DNA of 64,000 nt from Gilvirhabdus luticola (GTDB lineage Bacteria > Bacteroidota > Bacteroidia > Flavobacteriales > Flavobacteriaceae). The position numbers were made by a program, and so were the translations under genes. The notes under the pieces are model-generated. The model ran no database searches and was not told where the DNA came from. It saw only the letters and a list, made by a program, of their open reading frames with translations. The DNA is taken from the NCBI RefSeq assembly GCF_032583975.1, contig NZ_JAWHTF010000002.1; one strand, given 5' to 3'. The first letter of the stretch is position 1; every line of letters starts with the position of its first letter. Shown in pieces: positions 7,864 to 16,922 of the stretch.

Positions 7864-9357
7864 CTATTCTTTTAACCAATTACTTGAAAAATCACAATTT
7901 TTATGCTCATCACTTATCTTAATATAAGTGTCCATGATTTTTTCATTTTGCCATTTTTCAATTTCTTTTAACCGTTTTTCGTTAAGCGCTAATTCTTTTA
8001 TTTTTAGATAATCTCTTGCATAATCTGCTTCATGCTCATCAATTCTATCTGTAACTGTTAGAATTTTGAATTTGATTTTTCCTGTTCTATCTTGATCTGT
8101 AAGCACTAGACTAACTTCGTTATCTTTTAAGTTTTGAATTTGGCCATACAATTCAGGATCCATCTTGGTCAATTCAAAGTTATAATCTTGCGTTGCTGGA
8201 TTTATAAGCTGACCACCATCATTCTTGGTTTCTTTTTCCTCACTAGATTCTCTGGCGGCATCTGCAAAAGATATATCTCCGTTTACAATGCGCTCCCTAA
8301 TTTTAGTTAATTGTTCTTTAGCTTCATTTATAGCTTCATTGGAAACTTCGGGTATTCGTAAAATATGACTTACATCATATTCTTGTCCTCTAATCTTTTC
8401 TAAATAAATAATATGAAATCCAAACTCTGTTTCAAACGGTTCAGAAATTTCTCCTTCTTGTAATGAAAAAGCTACTTCTCTAAACTCTTTAACCATTCTT
8501 GGTTGTTTTCTGTTGAGTGTATATTTTCCTCCGCTTCTTATTGATGCTTTATCATCAGAGTACAGTACCACTTTAGACCTAAAGCTTGCTCCATTATCTT
8601 CAACATCGGCTTTAAACTCTTTTAACTGGTTTATAACTTTCTGCTTATCTTCTTCACTAACTTTTGGTTCAATAACTATTTGGGCAACTTTAAGTTCTGT
8701 ACCAAACGTAGGTCTTTGATCTTCAGGTATTTTATTGAAAAATTGTCTTACTTCGTCTGGAGTAATTTCAATTTCATCAATAATCTTTGTTTGCATTTCA
8801 CTTGAAAGCTTACCGCTTTTATTAATTTCGAACATTTCGTCCTTTAAGCTTTTTTCATCTTCTTTATTATATATTTTCAATAGTTCCTCCATAGAACCGT
8901 TGGTTTGTTGTAAAAAAGCCTGAATTTGCTGATCTACATAAGAACGGATTTCGGTATCTGAAACTACAATACTATCTTGAATAGCATGATGTGCATACAA
9001 TTTATCTTCTAACAACTTACCAAACAATTGACAACGTGTAACGTCTGCCGTTGAAATTCCTTGAGCCTTTAATTGTTGCAGCGTTTGATCAATATCGGAT
9101 TCCAAAATAATATAATCGCCCACTACGGCTGCAACCCCATCAACTTTAATCGGTTTGAATGAGTTTGTGGTGTCTGCAATTGCATTGGTAGTTTCAGAAT
9201 TATTTGCGACTAAAGCTAAAGTATCTGCTTTTTTGTCTGTTTCATCTTCAATAACCTCTTGTGAAATTGAGGTATGGATTGTAGATAAAATTATACTTAA
9301 CGTTAGTATATATTTTAGGCTAATTGTAAATTTCAAATTGTTTATTTTTAATAGCAT
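7864..9357 (-). CDS. SurA-like periplasmic peptidyl-prolyl isomerase/chaperone
   Basis: Periplasmic folding factor for outer-membrane proteins, 497 residues. A signal peptide (about 1-32, ending near TSISQ) precedes a SurA-type N-terminal chaperone helix domain (about 70-205: DGVAAVVGDYIILESDID). Two parvulin-type domains follow, about 215-310 (GGKYTLNRKQ, ETEFGFHIIYLEKI) and about 325-425 (YDVSHILR, NDGGQL). The second is more diverged. The start overlaps the upstream lipoprotein gene by 38 bases (9320-9357). No better internal start keeps the signal peptide. It is second to last in the operon ending with moxR. Confidence 0.92.
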   Translation of the reverse strand: MLLKINNLKFTISLKYILTLSIILSTIHTSISQEVIEDETDKKADTLALVANNSETTNAIADTTNSFKPIKVDGVAAVVGDYIILESDIDQTLQQLKAQGISTADVTRCQLFGKLLEDKLYAHHAIQDSIVVSDTEIRSYVDQQIQAFLQQTNGSMEELLKIYNKEDEKSLKDEMFEINKSGKLSSEMQTKIIDEIEITPDEVRQFFNKIPEDQRPTFGTELKVAQIVIEPKVSEEDKQKVINQLKEFKADVEDNGASFRSKVVLYSDDKASIRSGGKYTLNRKQPRMVKEFREVAFSLQEGEISEPFETEFGFHIIYLEKIRGQEYDVSHILRIPEVSNEAINEAKEQLTKIRERIVNGDISFADAARESSEEKETKNDGGQLINPATQDYNFELTKMDPELYGQIQNLKDNEVSLVLTDQDRTGKIKFKILTVTDRIDEHEADYARDYLKIKELALNEKRLKEIEKWQNEKIMDTYIKISDEHKNCDFSSNWLKE

Positions 9358-10174
9358 CTTTTGTAATATCCTTTTCTAATTCTCGTATGAGCTCTAATTT
9401 TCTTTTATTAATAACGATTTGATCAATGGTCGGTTTTACATATTCTAATGGAGCTTCACTATTACGCAATAAAACATCATTAATTTGCATCAAATATACT
9501 CCTAATGAATCTTTGAGTTGTATAAAATTAGATTTTTTTAACAGTTGACTTTCATTTTCAATAGTAAGCGCAGGAATCTTGTCTATTACTTGTCTTACTT
9601 TTATCCAAATAGAATCGTTTAATGAGTACGATTTGAACTGAATTGAAATCGAATCTAATTCTTTTTTATCTTCTGCATTAAAACGTTTAAACTTTGATGT
9701 GATTTCGTCAAAATCTTGTCTGTTTTCACTGATATTTATGTATCTAAACTTGATGAGGTCTTCATTGAGTTTAAAGGCATCCGAATTTTGTTCATAGAAA
9801 ATTTGGGCTTCTTCAATTGTAACAGTGGTATCAATACTTCTTTTGACCAAAGCTTCTAAATATGCTTTCGAAAACAGATCATTCTTGTATTGCTTTACAA
9901 GCTTGTTAAAGGTTCTTTGCTTTTCTTCGCTTAAGTTGACCAACGCGCCGTTGACCAGAAGTTGTTGAGTTGCCCAACGATTAATATAATTGGTAACCAA
10001 TAAAGCACTATCTTCTTTTGTTGAGTTTTCTGGTATAATATTCTCAATGTCTTCTTTATATAAATAAATATCATTAACTCTTGCAATAGGTGTTTTATCT
10101 TCTTCCTTTTTAAAAAAATCACAGGAAAAAAATAAAACAAATAAAATAAGTACTATACTATTTTTGCTTTGCAA
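9320..10174 (-). CDS. Lipoprotein related to SurA/PPIase family, lacking a clear parvulin domain
   Basis: 284-residue predicted lipoprotein with lipobox LFFSC, Cys18 acylated. After it, ARVNDIYLYKEDIENIIP resembles the start of SurA/PrsA-type chaperone domains. A helical, charged middle (TTVTIEEAQIFYEQNSDAFKL) also matches the family. I see no parvulin active-site pattern, so it is probably a chaperone-like partner and not an isomerase. It lies between two parvulin genes: the upstream stop is 5 bases away, and it overlaps the downstream gene by 38 bases. This indicates tight coupling and joint function at the outer membrane. Confidence 0.83.
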   Translation of the reverse strand: MQSKNSIVLILFVLFFSCDFFKKEEDKTPIARVNDIYLYKEDIENIIPENSTKEDSALLVTNYINRWATQQLLVNGALVNLSEEKQRTFNKLVKQYKNDLFSKAYLEALVKRSIDTTVTIEEAQIFYEQNSDAFKLNEDLIKFRYINISENRQDFDEITSKFKRFNAEDKKELDSISIQFKSYSLNDSIWIKVRQVIDKIPALTIENESQLLKKSNFIQLKDSLGVYLMQINDVLLRNSEAPLEYVKPTIDQIVINKRKLELIRELEKDITKDAIKNKQFEIYN

Positions 10175-10179
10175 TTCTA

Positions 10180-12132
10180 TTAATTATTTATCTGATCTTT
10201 GACTTTGTTTAGAACGTCTTGGTTGACATTTACCTTATACTTGTTATGCAATTCTGAAAGCCATGTTTCTTCTTTGTATGCTTGATAATCGCTGATAATT
10301 TTTCCTTTAGAATCATCAAAAGATTTTAACTCTTTAGGCAAAACAGATTTGACTTTAACAATTACGAAACTATCATTATGTTTATATACTTCTGAAATTC
10401 CTTCTTTGAAAACAAGCCCTTCTGGAATTGATTGGTGTTTCCTTTCCATAATTCCAGTTGTGAAAATAACGCTAACCTTACCATTAATATTAAGAGTTTC
10501 TTTAATCTGGTCAGGTGTTTTGCCTTGTTTTAGCATTTCTAAAACTTTTTGGATGTCTTCCTCGTTTGCCGAAGATGCTACAATGGCATCTAATCTTTCA
10601 TCGACAAAATAATTTTCTTTATTGCTTTCATAAAATGATTTCAAGCCAATAGAATCTGTTGTTGCAACATTCCAGATTCTGGTTTCCATCATGTCAAATA
10701 ACAATAATCCATCACGATATTCTCCTACAATATTAGCAAAGTCTTCATTTTCATTCTCCAAATTATCTTCCTGAAACTGAATTAGATTTTGATTAAGAAA
10801 AATATTAAAGTTGTCAGAAATGATGTCTTTAAAAGACACGTTGGGCTTCATTCTGCGCTGGATTCTCAATAAAAAATTTCCAAACTCTGAATAAGGTACT
10901 GTCTTACTTTCAATTTTTACCAGAGTTTTGGATCCATCAAAATCGGAAGGTAAAGTCCAAGTTTTTTTATAATAATCATCATTTAGTATCGATTCAAAAT
11001 AAGAAAGATCGTCCTGATTAACAGTAATTTGATATCTCTTCTTCAATTCGTCAACCAATGCATTATTAATTAACTTTGAGCGAGAATCACGTTTTACTTT
11101 TACTTCTAATTCTGGTTTAAGCTCTTCAAAAGACTCAACTTCTTTTTTATCAAAAAGCTTTATGATGTGCCATCCAAATTTAGTTTTGAAAGGAGCTGAA
11201 ACGTCCCCTATATTTTTCAGATTAAATGCTTGATCCTCAAAAATTTCAGAGCTTAACTGTCCTCCTGAAAAAGGCTCCATTTTACCTCCTTTACTTGCTG
11301 AACTCTTATCATCAGAAAATTGTTTGGCTAAAGACTCAAAATCTTCTCCTTGAGACAGTTTTTTGTAAATATCTGCTATTCTTTCTTCAGGACTTCCTTG
11401 GAGAGAGTCTTTTTCAGTGGTACTTACCATAATATTTCCAACTGTAACTTCTCCTCGAGATTTACGTTTGTCATAGACCTGAACTATATGATATCCAAAA
11501 TTAGTTCTAAAAGGCATTGATACTTCTCCTATATTGGTATTGTATGCTGCATTTTCAAAATCGTAAACCATTTTAAAACATGAAAAATAACCCAATCCTT
11601 CAGCAAAAATTCTTTTGCCATCATGAACATCGTTTTTCACATTTTCAAAGCCTTCATTAACTAATCTATCCCTTAATTTTAGAATTTCGTTATAAACTTC
11701 AAGAGTATCTTTTGGACTTGCATCTTCAGACAGTTTAATTAGTATATGACTTGCCTTAACCTCATTGATTGTTCTTTGATAAGCTTCAGCAATTAATTCA
11801 TCTGTAACCTTATTGTCCGTTAAGTAATTTTTTGCTAGCTGCTTTTTATAATTGGAAAGCTCTCTTAAATATGATGCTTTCTTATCGAACTCTAGATCTT
11901 TGGCTTCTTTTAGTTTTAGTTTATAATTTATAAATAACTCTAAATAGGCATCTATATCTTTTTGGGATTCGTCTTGAACCAAATCTAAATTCTTATTATA
12001 AACTCTTACAAATTCTGTAGCAAAAACCTTGTCATCATCTACTGTAAAAAGAATGTCATCTTTTGAAACTTGAGCTATAGCTATAGATGACATGAATACG
12101 AATAAAAAAGTACAAATATGTTTTAATTTCAT
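10180..12132 (-). CDS. Periplasmic peptidyl-prolyl isomerase with two parvulin domains
   Basis: 650-residue secreted folding factor and first gene of the PPIase-moxR operon. The signal peptide is at about 1-20 (ending SIAIAQ). A helical chaperone part (about 30-120) precedes parvulin domain 1 (about 125-225: VKASHILIKL, FRTNFGYHIVQVYD) and parvulin domain 2 (about 230-335: VTVGNIMVS, GGKMEPFSGGQL, FKTKFGWHIIKLFD). About 300 further residues are mostly helical with no domain I recognise. A complete promoter (TTG-N19-TATTTTTG) sits 26-55 bases upstream of the ATG. SurA/PpiD-like function for outer-membrane protein assembly is inferred from family and signal peptide. Confidence 0.92.
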   Translation of the reverse strand: MKLKHICTFLFVFMSSIAIAQVSKDDILFTVDDDKVFATEFVRVYNKNLDLVQDESQKDIDAYLELFINYKLKLKEAKDLEFDKKASYLRELSNYKKQLAKNYLTDNKVTDELIAEAYQRTINEVKASHILIKLSEDASPKDTLEVYNEILKLRDRLVNEGFENVKNDVHDGKRIFAEGLGYFSCFKMVYDFENAAYNTNIGEVSMPFRTNFGYHIVQVYDKRKSRGEVTVGNIMVSTTEKDSLQGSPEERIADIYKKLSQGEDFESLAKQFSDDKSSASKGGKMEPFSGGQLSSEIFEDQAFNLKNIGDVSAPFKTKFGWHIIKLFDKKEVESFEELKPELEVKVKRDSRSKLINNALVDELKKRYQITVNQDDLSYFESILNDDYYKKTWTLPSDFDGSKTLVKIESKTVPYSEFGNFLLRIQRRMKPNVSFKDIISDNFNIFLNQNLIQFQEDNLENENEDFANIVGEYRDGLLLFDMMETRIWNVATTDSIGLKSFYESNKENYFVDERLDAIVASSANEEDIQKVLEMLKQGKTPDQIKETLNINGKVSVIFTTGIMERKHQSIPEGLVFKEGISEVYKHNDSFVIVKVKSVLPKELKSFDDSKGKIISDYQAYKEETWLSELHNKYKVNVNQDVLNKVKDQINN

Positions 12133-12157
12133 TTAATTAACCAGATTATAATTCATG

Positions 12158-12187
12158 CAAAAATAGGAATATTAACCTATAAAGCAA
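12158..12187 (-). promoter_or_regulatory. Promoter of the PPIase-moxR operon
   Basis: On the minus strand, TTG (12187-12185), a 19-base spacer and TATTTTTG (12165-12158) fit the Flavobacterium consensus TTG-N17..23-TAnnTTTG. The predicted transcript start is about 20 bases before the ATG at 12132. The rest of 12133-12386 is AT-rich and holds nothing else I can name. Confidence 0.65.
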
Positions 12188-12386
12188 GCTGCAATATCAA
12201 ACGATTTGATAGATGATTTAGTATTGACATTTAAGGTTTTAAAGAAACAAATTTTATGAAAATCTTTATAGTTTTTATAAGTAAACCTTTGATCTAACAC
12301 CAAAATATCAACTTTCTTATGAAACTAAAGCGATTGATAACAATAATTTTTATGCTAATTAAGTTAATAAGACAGAAACATCTTAT

Positions 12387-12977
12387 ATGTCTAATTGTAA
12401 GAATCTCTGCATGTTAGTTTGCTTTATTATTTCGATAATAGGCATAAAATTCTGTAATAGTCAGGTAAATGATGGAGGCACTCATGAAAAATGGGAATAT
12501 GTATTGGAAGATACTGGAGATATTTTACAACTTGCTTTACCAGCGGCTGCTGGGCTAACTACTATATTTAAAAAGGATTGGGAAGGAACAAAACAGTTTG
12601 CTTTTTCTTATGCTACAAGTTTTGTTGTAACTCAAGCATTAAAAAAGATTGTTAGAAAACCACGGCCTGAAGGTAGAAATCTATATGATGCATTTCCCTC
12701 TGGTCATACAACTTCAGCATTTACCGGAGCAGCCTTTATACAAAGACGCTATGGTTGGAAATATGGAAAATATGCTTATTTTCTAGCTTCTATTGTTGGT
12801 GTTAGTCGTATGGAAGGTCCTGACGGCTGGCACGATATCTGGGATGTTTTAGCTGGTGCAGGCATAGGAATTGGAAGCACATACCTTTTTACAAAACCCT
12901 ATGAACAGAGCAAGTATAACATCTCATTATCTTATAATAAAAATCAAATATACTTTAGTTTCAACTATAGATTTTAA
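12387..12977 (+). CDS. PAP2-family (type 2 phosphatidic acid phosphatase) protein
   Basis: 196-residue exported or membrane phosphatase-fold protein with a hydrophobic N terminus (about 8-25). All three PAP2 motifs are present: K86-x6-R93P94, P104-S-G-H107, and Ser140-Arg141 with His149 and Asp153. The third motif is SR-x7-H-x3-D instead of the usual SR-x5-H-x3-D, through an inserted GPDGW-type loop. Likely substrates are lipid phosphates or undecaprenyl pyrophosphate; the sequence does not decide. It has fewer obvious membrane spans than classical PAP2 lipid phosphatases. The short C-terminal part (NISLSYNKNQIYFSFNYRF) looks like two beta strands. Confidence 0.88.
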   Translation: MSNCKNLCMLVCFIISIIGIKFCNSQVNDGGTHEKWEYVLEDTGDILQLALPAAAGLTTIFKKDWEGTKQFAFSYATSFVVTQALKKIVRKPRPEGRNLYDAFPSGHTTSAFTGAAFIQRRYGWKYGKYAYFLASIVGVSRMEGPDGWHDIWDVLAGAGIGIGSTYLFTKPYEQSKYNISLSYNKNQIYFSFNYRF

Positions 12978-13099
12978 CACAGCTCTTTTCTTTGTTTAAA
13001 ACTAAATTTCCTTTATAAAAATCAAATAATATTTAGATGAATTTCTAAATTTAATAAATCTGCATACTTTTAGATTTCAAAATTTTGATTAAACCATTT

Positions 13100-14236
13100 A
13101 TGAAAAAAATTGTTGCTGTACTCTTGCTTCTATTTATATATTCATTTTTAATTGCACAAGAGGATCAAAATACTTCAAAATTATCTTTTAACGGCGATTT
13201 TAGATTTAGAATTGAACAAGATTGGCATTCAAAAAAATCTGATGGAACTTATCGTGAAGACCGAACTCGTTTAAGATATAGATTAAGATTTGGGATTTCA
13301 TACAGTTACAAAAATTGGGTATCTTTTGGTGCAAGGATAAGGACTGGTGACCCAAAAAAACAACAAGACCCTCAACTTACACTTGGAAGTGGTAATAAAG
13401 AATTTGGTGGTTTGCCAATAGCTCTAGAAAAGGCTTACGCTGAATTTTATCACAATTGGTTAACTGCCTGGATTGGGAAAAATACATATCCTTTTGAAAA
13501 ACAAAACGAGCTCTTTTGGAGCGACAACGTATTTCCAGAAGGAGTTGCTATAAAAGCTAAATTTAATATTGAAACTTCTTTATTACAATCTATTTCAATT
13601 AATGCAGGACATTTTATTGTAATAACTAATGGCACATCGTTTCGCAAAGATAGTTACTTTCAAGGCTTACAAGCTGTAGGATCATTCTTAAATAATAAAA
13701 TCATTTTTTACCCAAGCATTTATTATTTTAATAAAATGCCTGATATTCCCGATGGAAATGAAACCTATGCTATTAACTACTCCATCCTAAATTTAGGCAC
13801 AAAGGCTCAAATATTAGATAAACCAAAAATTGTCACAGGCATTGATTACTATTTCAATTTAAGTGATTTGGAGAAAAACAGCTCTATACCTCAAGATTTC
13901 ACTAATCAAAAAGAAGGCGTCATTGCTTCTTCTAGTTTAGGTAATTTAAATAAAAAAGGGGACTGGAAAGTTCTCGTTACATACACATATTTAGAAAAAT
14001 ATGCAGCTGTGGATTTTCTTGCTCAAAATGATTGGACGCGTTGGGATTATTCCTCTCAAGGCTCACCAGATGGTAGATTAACCAATTTTAAAGGGTTTGA
14101 ATTTATGGCTGGTTATATGCTTGGCGAAAAAATGAACCTGAAATTAAGGTTTTTTGTAGTTAATCAACTTGTCCCGTTTGGAATAACCAAAGAATCTGGA
14201 AATAGAGTTCGGTTAGACTTTAATATAGCTTTATAA
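13100..14236 (+). CDS. Outer-membrane beta-barrel (porin-like) protein
   Basis: 378 residues from the ATG; an in-frame TTG five codons upstream is less likely. The signal peptide MKKIVAVLLLLF...SFLIAQ is followed by alternating amphipathic strands rich in Tyr/Arg/Trp: FNGDFRFRIEQDW, RTRLRYRLRFG, WVSFGARIRTG. It ends NRVRLDFNIAL, a typical barrel end strand. This suggests a monomeric porin of the alginate-export/putative-porin type, with unknown solute. It is convergent with guaB with 2 bases between stop codons. A weak TACTTTTA, one base off the -7 consensus, lies near 13065. Confidence 0.78.
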   Translation: MKKIVAVLLLLFIYSFLIAQEDQNTSKLSFNGDFRFRIEQDWHSKKSDGTYREDRTRLRYRLRFGISYSYKNWVSFGARIRTGDPKKQQDPQLTLGSGNKEFGGLPIALEKAYAEFYHNWLTAWIGKNTYPFEKQNELFWSDNVFPEGVAIKAKFNIETSLLQSISINAGHFIVITNGTSFRKDSYFQGLQAVGSFLNNKIIFYPSIYYFNKMPDIPDGNETYAINYSILNLGTKAQILDKPKIVTGIDYYFNLSDLEKNSSIPQDFTNQKEGVIASSSLGNLNKKGDWKVLVTYTYLEKYAAVDFLAQNDWTRWDYSSQGSPDGRLTNFKGFEFMAGYMLGEKMNLKLRFFVVNQLVPFGITKESGNRVRLDFNIAL

Positions 14237-14238
14237 TT

Positions 14239-15711
14239 TTACCTGGAATAATTAGGGGACTCTTTGGTAATAGTCACATTATGTGGATGGCTTTCATTAA
14301 TCCCAGATGCGGTAATTTTCACAAATTGTCCAGATTCCTTTAATGTTGCAATATCCTTCGCTCCACAATAACCCATTCCTGCTCTTAAACCTCCAACAAA
14401 TTGGTGAATACTTTCATACAACTCACCTTTGTACGGTACACGACCAACAATTCCTTCTGGCACTAATTTTTTGATGTCGTCTTCAACATCCTGAAAGTAT
14501 CTATCCTTACTTCCTTGTGTCATGGCTTCAACAGAACCCATTCCACGATAGGATTTAAATTTTCTTCCTTCATAAATTATGGTTTCACCAGGAGATTCTT
14601 TTGTCCCAGCTAACAATGACCCTAACATCACACAGTCAGCTCCAGCAGCTATTGCTTTAGGGATATCACCTGTATAACGTATACCGCCATCGGCAATGAC
14701 TGGTACTCCAGTTCCTTTAATAGCATTGGCAACTTCAAGCACCGCTGAAAATTGAGGGAAGCCAACACCAGCAACTACTCTAGTAGTACAAATTGATCCA
14801 GGACCAATTCCAACTTTTACAGCGTCTGCTCCTGCTTCAACCAAATATTTTGCTGCTGCTCCAGTTGCTATATTTCCAACTACTATTTCAAGAGAAGGAA
14901 ATTTAGTTTTGATTTCTTTTAAAACCGAAACTACACCTTTTGAATGTCCATGGGCTGTATCTATAATTATGGCATCAATACTTGCATTTACTAATGCTTC
15001 AGCTCTTTTTATGGCATCTGGTGTAACACCAATCGCGGCTGCAACTCTTAATCTTCCATAAGTGTCTTTATTTCCAATTGGTTTTTGCGTAAGCTTTGTA
15101 ATATCTCTAAAAGTAATTAGACCTACCAATTTAAAATCATCATTAACAACAGGTAATTTTTCAATTTTCTTTTCTTGAAGTATTCCTTCTGCATCTTTCA
15201 AAGATGTTCCAACAGCGGCTGTTACCAAATTTTCATTGGTCATCACCTCAACTATAGGTCGATCATTATTTTTTTCAAATCTTAAATCTCTGTTGGTTAC
15301 AATACCTTTTAATATTCCCTTGTTGTCAACAATAGGAATTCCACCTATACTATGTTCCGCCATGTATTGTTTAGCATCTAAAACTTTAGCTGTTAAAGGA
15401 AGTGTTACAGGGTCTATTATCATACCGCTTTCGGCTCTTTTTACTTTTCTAACTTCCTGTGCCTGTTGTTCTATAGACATATTTTTGTGCAATACTCCAA
15501 TGCCACCTTCGCGAGCGATGGCAATAGCCATTGCACTCTCTGTAACCGTATCCATAGCTGCCGAAGCTATTGGAATATTAATTGTAATATTCTTGGTGAA
15601 TTTAGTTTGAATATTGACTTCGCGTGGTAAAACTTCTGAAAATGCCGGAACTAAAAGGACGTCATCGTATGTTAAGCCTTCTCCAACAATTTTATTTAGG
15701 TGTGATGTCAT
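14239..15711 (-). CDS. guaB: Inosine-5'-monophosphate dehydrogenase
   Basis: Catalyses NAD-dependent oxidation of IMP to XMP, the committed step of guanine nucleotide synthesis, in the cytoplasm. 490 residues, full length: a TIM barrel interrupted by two CBS domains (about 95-205). The catalytic cysteine loop is GIGPGSICTTR, the phosphate-binding stretch is VIADGGIR, and the flap contains SYRGMGS. An open frame extends 12 codons further upstream to 15747, but the -7 promoter box at 15737-15744 lies inside that extension, and family members begin near MTSHLNKIVGEGLTYDDVLL. The start at 15711 is therefore preferred. Confidence 0.97.
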   Translation of the reverse strand: MTSHLNKIVGEGLTYDDVLLVPAFSEVLPREVNIQTKFTKNITINIPIASAAMDTVTESAMAIAIAREGGIGVLHKNMSIEQQAQEVRKVKRAESGMIIDPVTLPLTAKVLDAKQYMAEHSIGGIPIVDNKGILKGIVTNRDLRFEKNNDRPIVEVMTNENLVTAAVGTSLKDAEGILQEKKIEKLPVVNDDFKLVGLITFRDITKLTQKPIGNKDTYGRLRVAAAIGVTPDAIKRAEALVNASIDAIIIDTAHGHSKGVVSVLKEIKTKFPSLEIVVGNIATGAAAKYLVEAGADAVKVGIGPGSICTTRVVAGVGFPQFSAVLEVANAIKGTGVPVIADGGIRYTGDIPKAIAAGADCVMLGSLLAGTKESPGETIIYEGRKFKSYRGMGSVEAMTQGSKDRYFQDVEDDIKKLVPEGIVGRVPYKGELYESIHQFVGGLRAGMGYCGAKDIATLKESGQFVKITASGINESHPHNVTITKESPNYSR

Positions 15712-15736
15712 GTTGCAATTAAGATTTAATTGCGTG

Positions 15737-15744
15737 CAAATATA
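15737..15744 (-). promoter_or_regulatory. -7 box of the guaB promoter
   Basis: Minus-strand TATATTTG matches TAnnTTTG and sits 26 bases before the chosen guaB ATG. No TTG is seen at the right distance. It decides the start by lying inside the longer reading frame. Confidence 0.5.
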
Positions 15745-15768
15745 CAACTTAAATCAGTAAATAAAGTA

Positions 15769-16269
15769 TTATTTATAATGCTTCTTTTTCTCAAAAAGCT
15801 GAAAGAAAATTATAAGAATCGAAATTGAGTAAGACAGTACCATAAGCGAGCCAGAAAACATAACAATATATTTCATCCAGAGAATACCTTTCCAAAGTAG
15901 ATAAATTCCTCCAAAAGTTAAAAGAACTGACACAAAAGGCTCAATCATCAAAAAAAGTTTTAAAGTTTTATTTAGTCGCGTAGTATAAACTATTATTGCT
16001 AATAAAAAGAATATGATTGCCATTGAAAGAACATGATTATGCACTAGTGTTAGCATTTCTTGATCGCTTTTCCTAAACTTCATAACTAAAGCATCCTCAC
16101 TTTCTTCATTTCCTAAATATTGTTCTTCAATACCATTTGGGTTTACTGAAGACGTTTCTTCTACAAAAAGTAAACCTATATAAAAACCAATGCTTAATAC
16201 TATTAAGAAAACACCTATTAAAAGCTTAATTTCTTTTGGAAATGATAGTATTAGCCCATTAGTATACAT
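15769..16269 (-). CDS. Four-helix membrane protein paired with an FMN-binding protein
   Basis: 166 residues. Four predicted membrane helices lie at about 13-36, 77-97, 101-122 and 129-157. A hydrophilic loop at about 37-75 separates helices 1 and 2. Two histidines (His77 and His79 in LVHNHVLSM) open helix 2 and could bind a metal or haem; this is speculation from position alone. I do not recognise the family. The start codon directly abuts the stop of the upstream FMN-binding gene, so the two are translated together. With the porin further upstream they probably form one functional unit at the envelope. Confidence 0.8.
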   Translation of the reverse strand: MYTNGLILSFPKEIKLLIGVFLIVLSIGFYIGLLFVEETSSVNPNGIEEQYLGNEESEDALVMKFRKSDQEMLTLVHNHVLSMAIIFFLLAIIVYTTRLNKTLKLFLMIEPFVSVLLTFGGIYLLWKGILWMKYIVMFSGSLMVLSYSISILIIFFQLFEKKKHYK

Positions 16270-16797
16270 TTATATAATGTTTTTTTGATGAAGTATTTTA
16301 AGGGATTTCAGCAAGTTATTTATAGCTTTGGTCATTGATCTTACAGAAATTGTTGCTCCAGAAATTGCAACAATATTTTCTTCAAAAATAACTTCATCTG
16401 CTTTACTCTTTCCGTTAAACTGTTTGAGCCATCTCCTACTACCAATTTCACCTCCGTATTCTTCTCTATAAATTAGCACTTTTGTTTTAAGTACAAATAG
16501 CTCCTTGTCAAACAACACTAAATAATCAAACTCTGCAGTTTTGCTAGGTGCTTTAGAAATATAAGCATACCCTAATAATGAATCTTTTACTTTAATTTCA
16601 AATAAGTTTTGTTCTCCAAATGTCGAAGGTAAGTCTTTAGTAATTTCATCTGAAATAATCTTTTCTTCAAATGAAAACATTTCAACTTTAAATGTGGCAC
16701 TAATCTCTTTATCTACTTTTTTCTGAATAATTTTTGGCAACCCAAATGACAAAAAGATAATTGCACTGGCCGATAAAATTAAATGTTTAAAATTCAT
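16270..16797 (-). CDS. FMN-binding domain protein with flavinylation motif
   Basis: 175 residues. An N-terminal signal anchor (about 4-20) places the rest in the periplasm. The domain resembles NqrC/RnfG/FMN-bind proteins: GYAYISKAPSKTAEFDYLVLFD, a VLIYREEYGGEIGSRRWLKQF stretch, and SGATIS at 146-151. In the family, FMN is attached by ApbE to the threonine of S/T-G-A-T, here Thr149. This suggests a one-electron flavin carrier outside the cytoplasmic membrane. No apbE, Nqr or Rnf genes are in the window. It abuts the small membrane-protein gene downstream and lies 125 bases from the porin gene upstream. Confidence 0.85.
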   Translation of the reverse strand: MNFKHLILSASAIIFLSFGLPKIIQKKVDKEISATFKVEMFSFEEKIISDEITKDLPSTFGEQNLFEIKVKDSLLGYAYISKAPSKTAEFDYLVLFDKELFVLKTKVLIYREEYGGEIGSRRWLKQFNGKSKADEVIFEENIVAISGATISVRSMTKAINNLLKSLKILHQKNII

Positions 16798-16922
16798 TTT
16801 GCGAAGTTATTCAAATTTTTTGTTGTTATCAGTAAACAAAATACCAAAAACGAAAGTATAATTTTTGGACAATACTTTAGTTTTAATATTAACCCTTTTA
16901 AAGGAATTATAAATTTTACACT

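Noticed and set aside
12319..12417. 33-codon frame just before the PAP2 gene
   Set aside because: Hydrophobic and Lys-rich, but it overlaps the PAP2 start in another frame, with no sign of conservation. Likely chance in AT-rich DNA.
15236..15610. Long antisense frame (124 codons) within guaB
   Set aside because: Shadow of a well-conserved gene; the guaB motifs make the minus strand the coding one.
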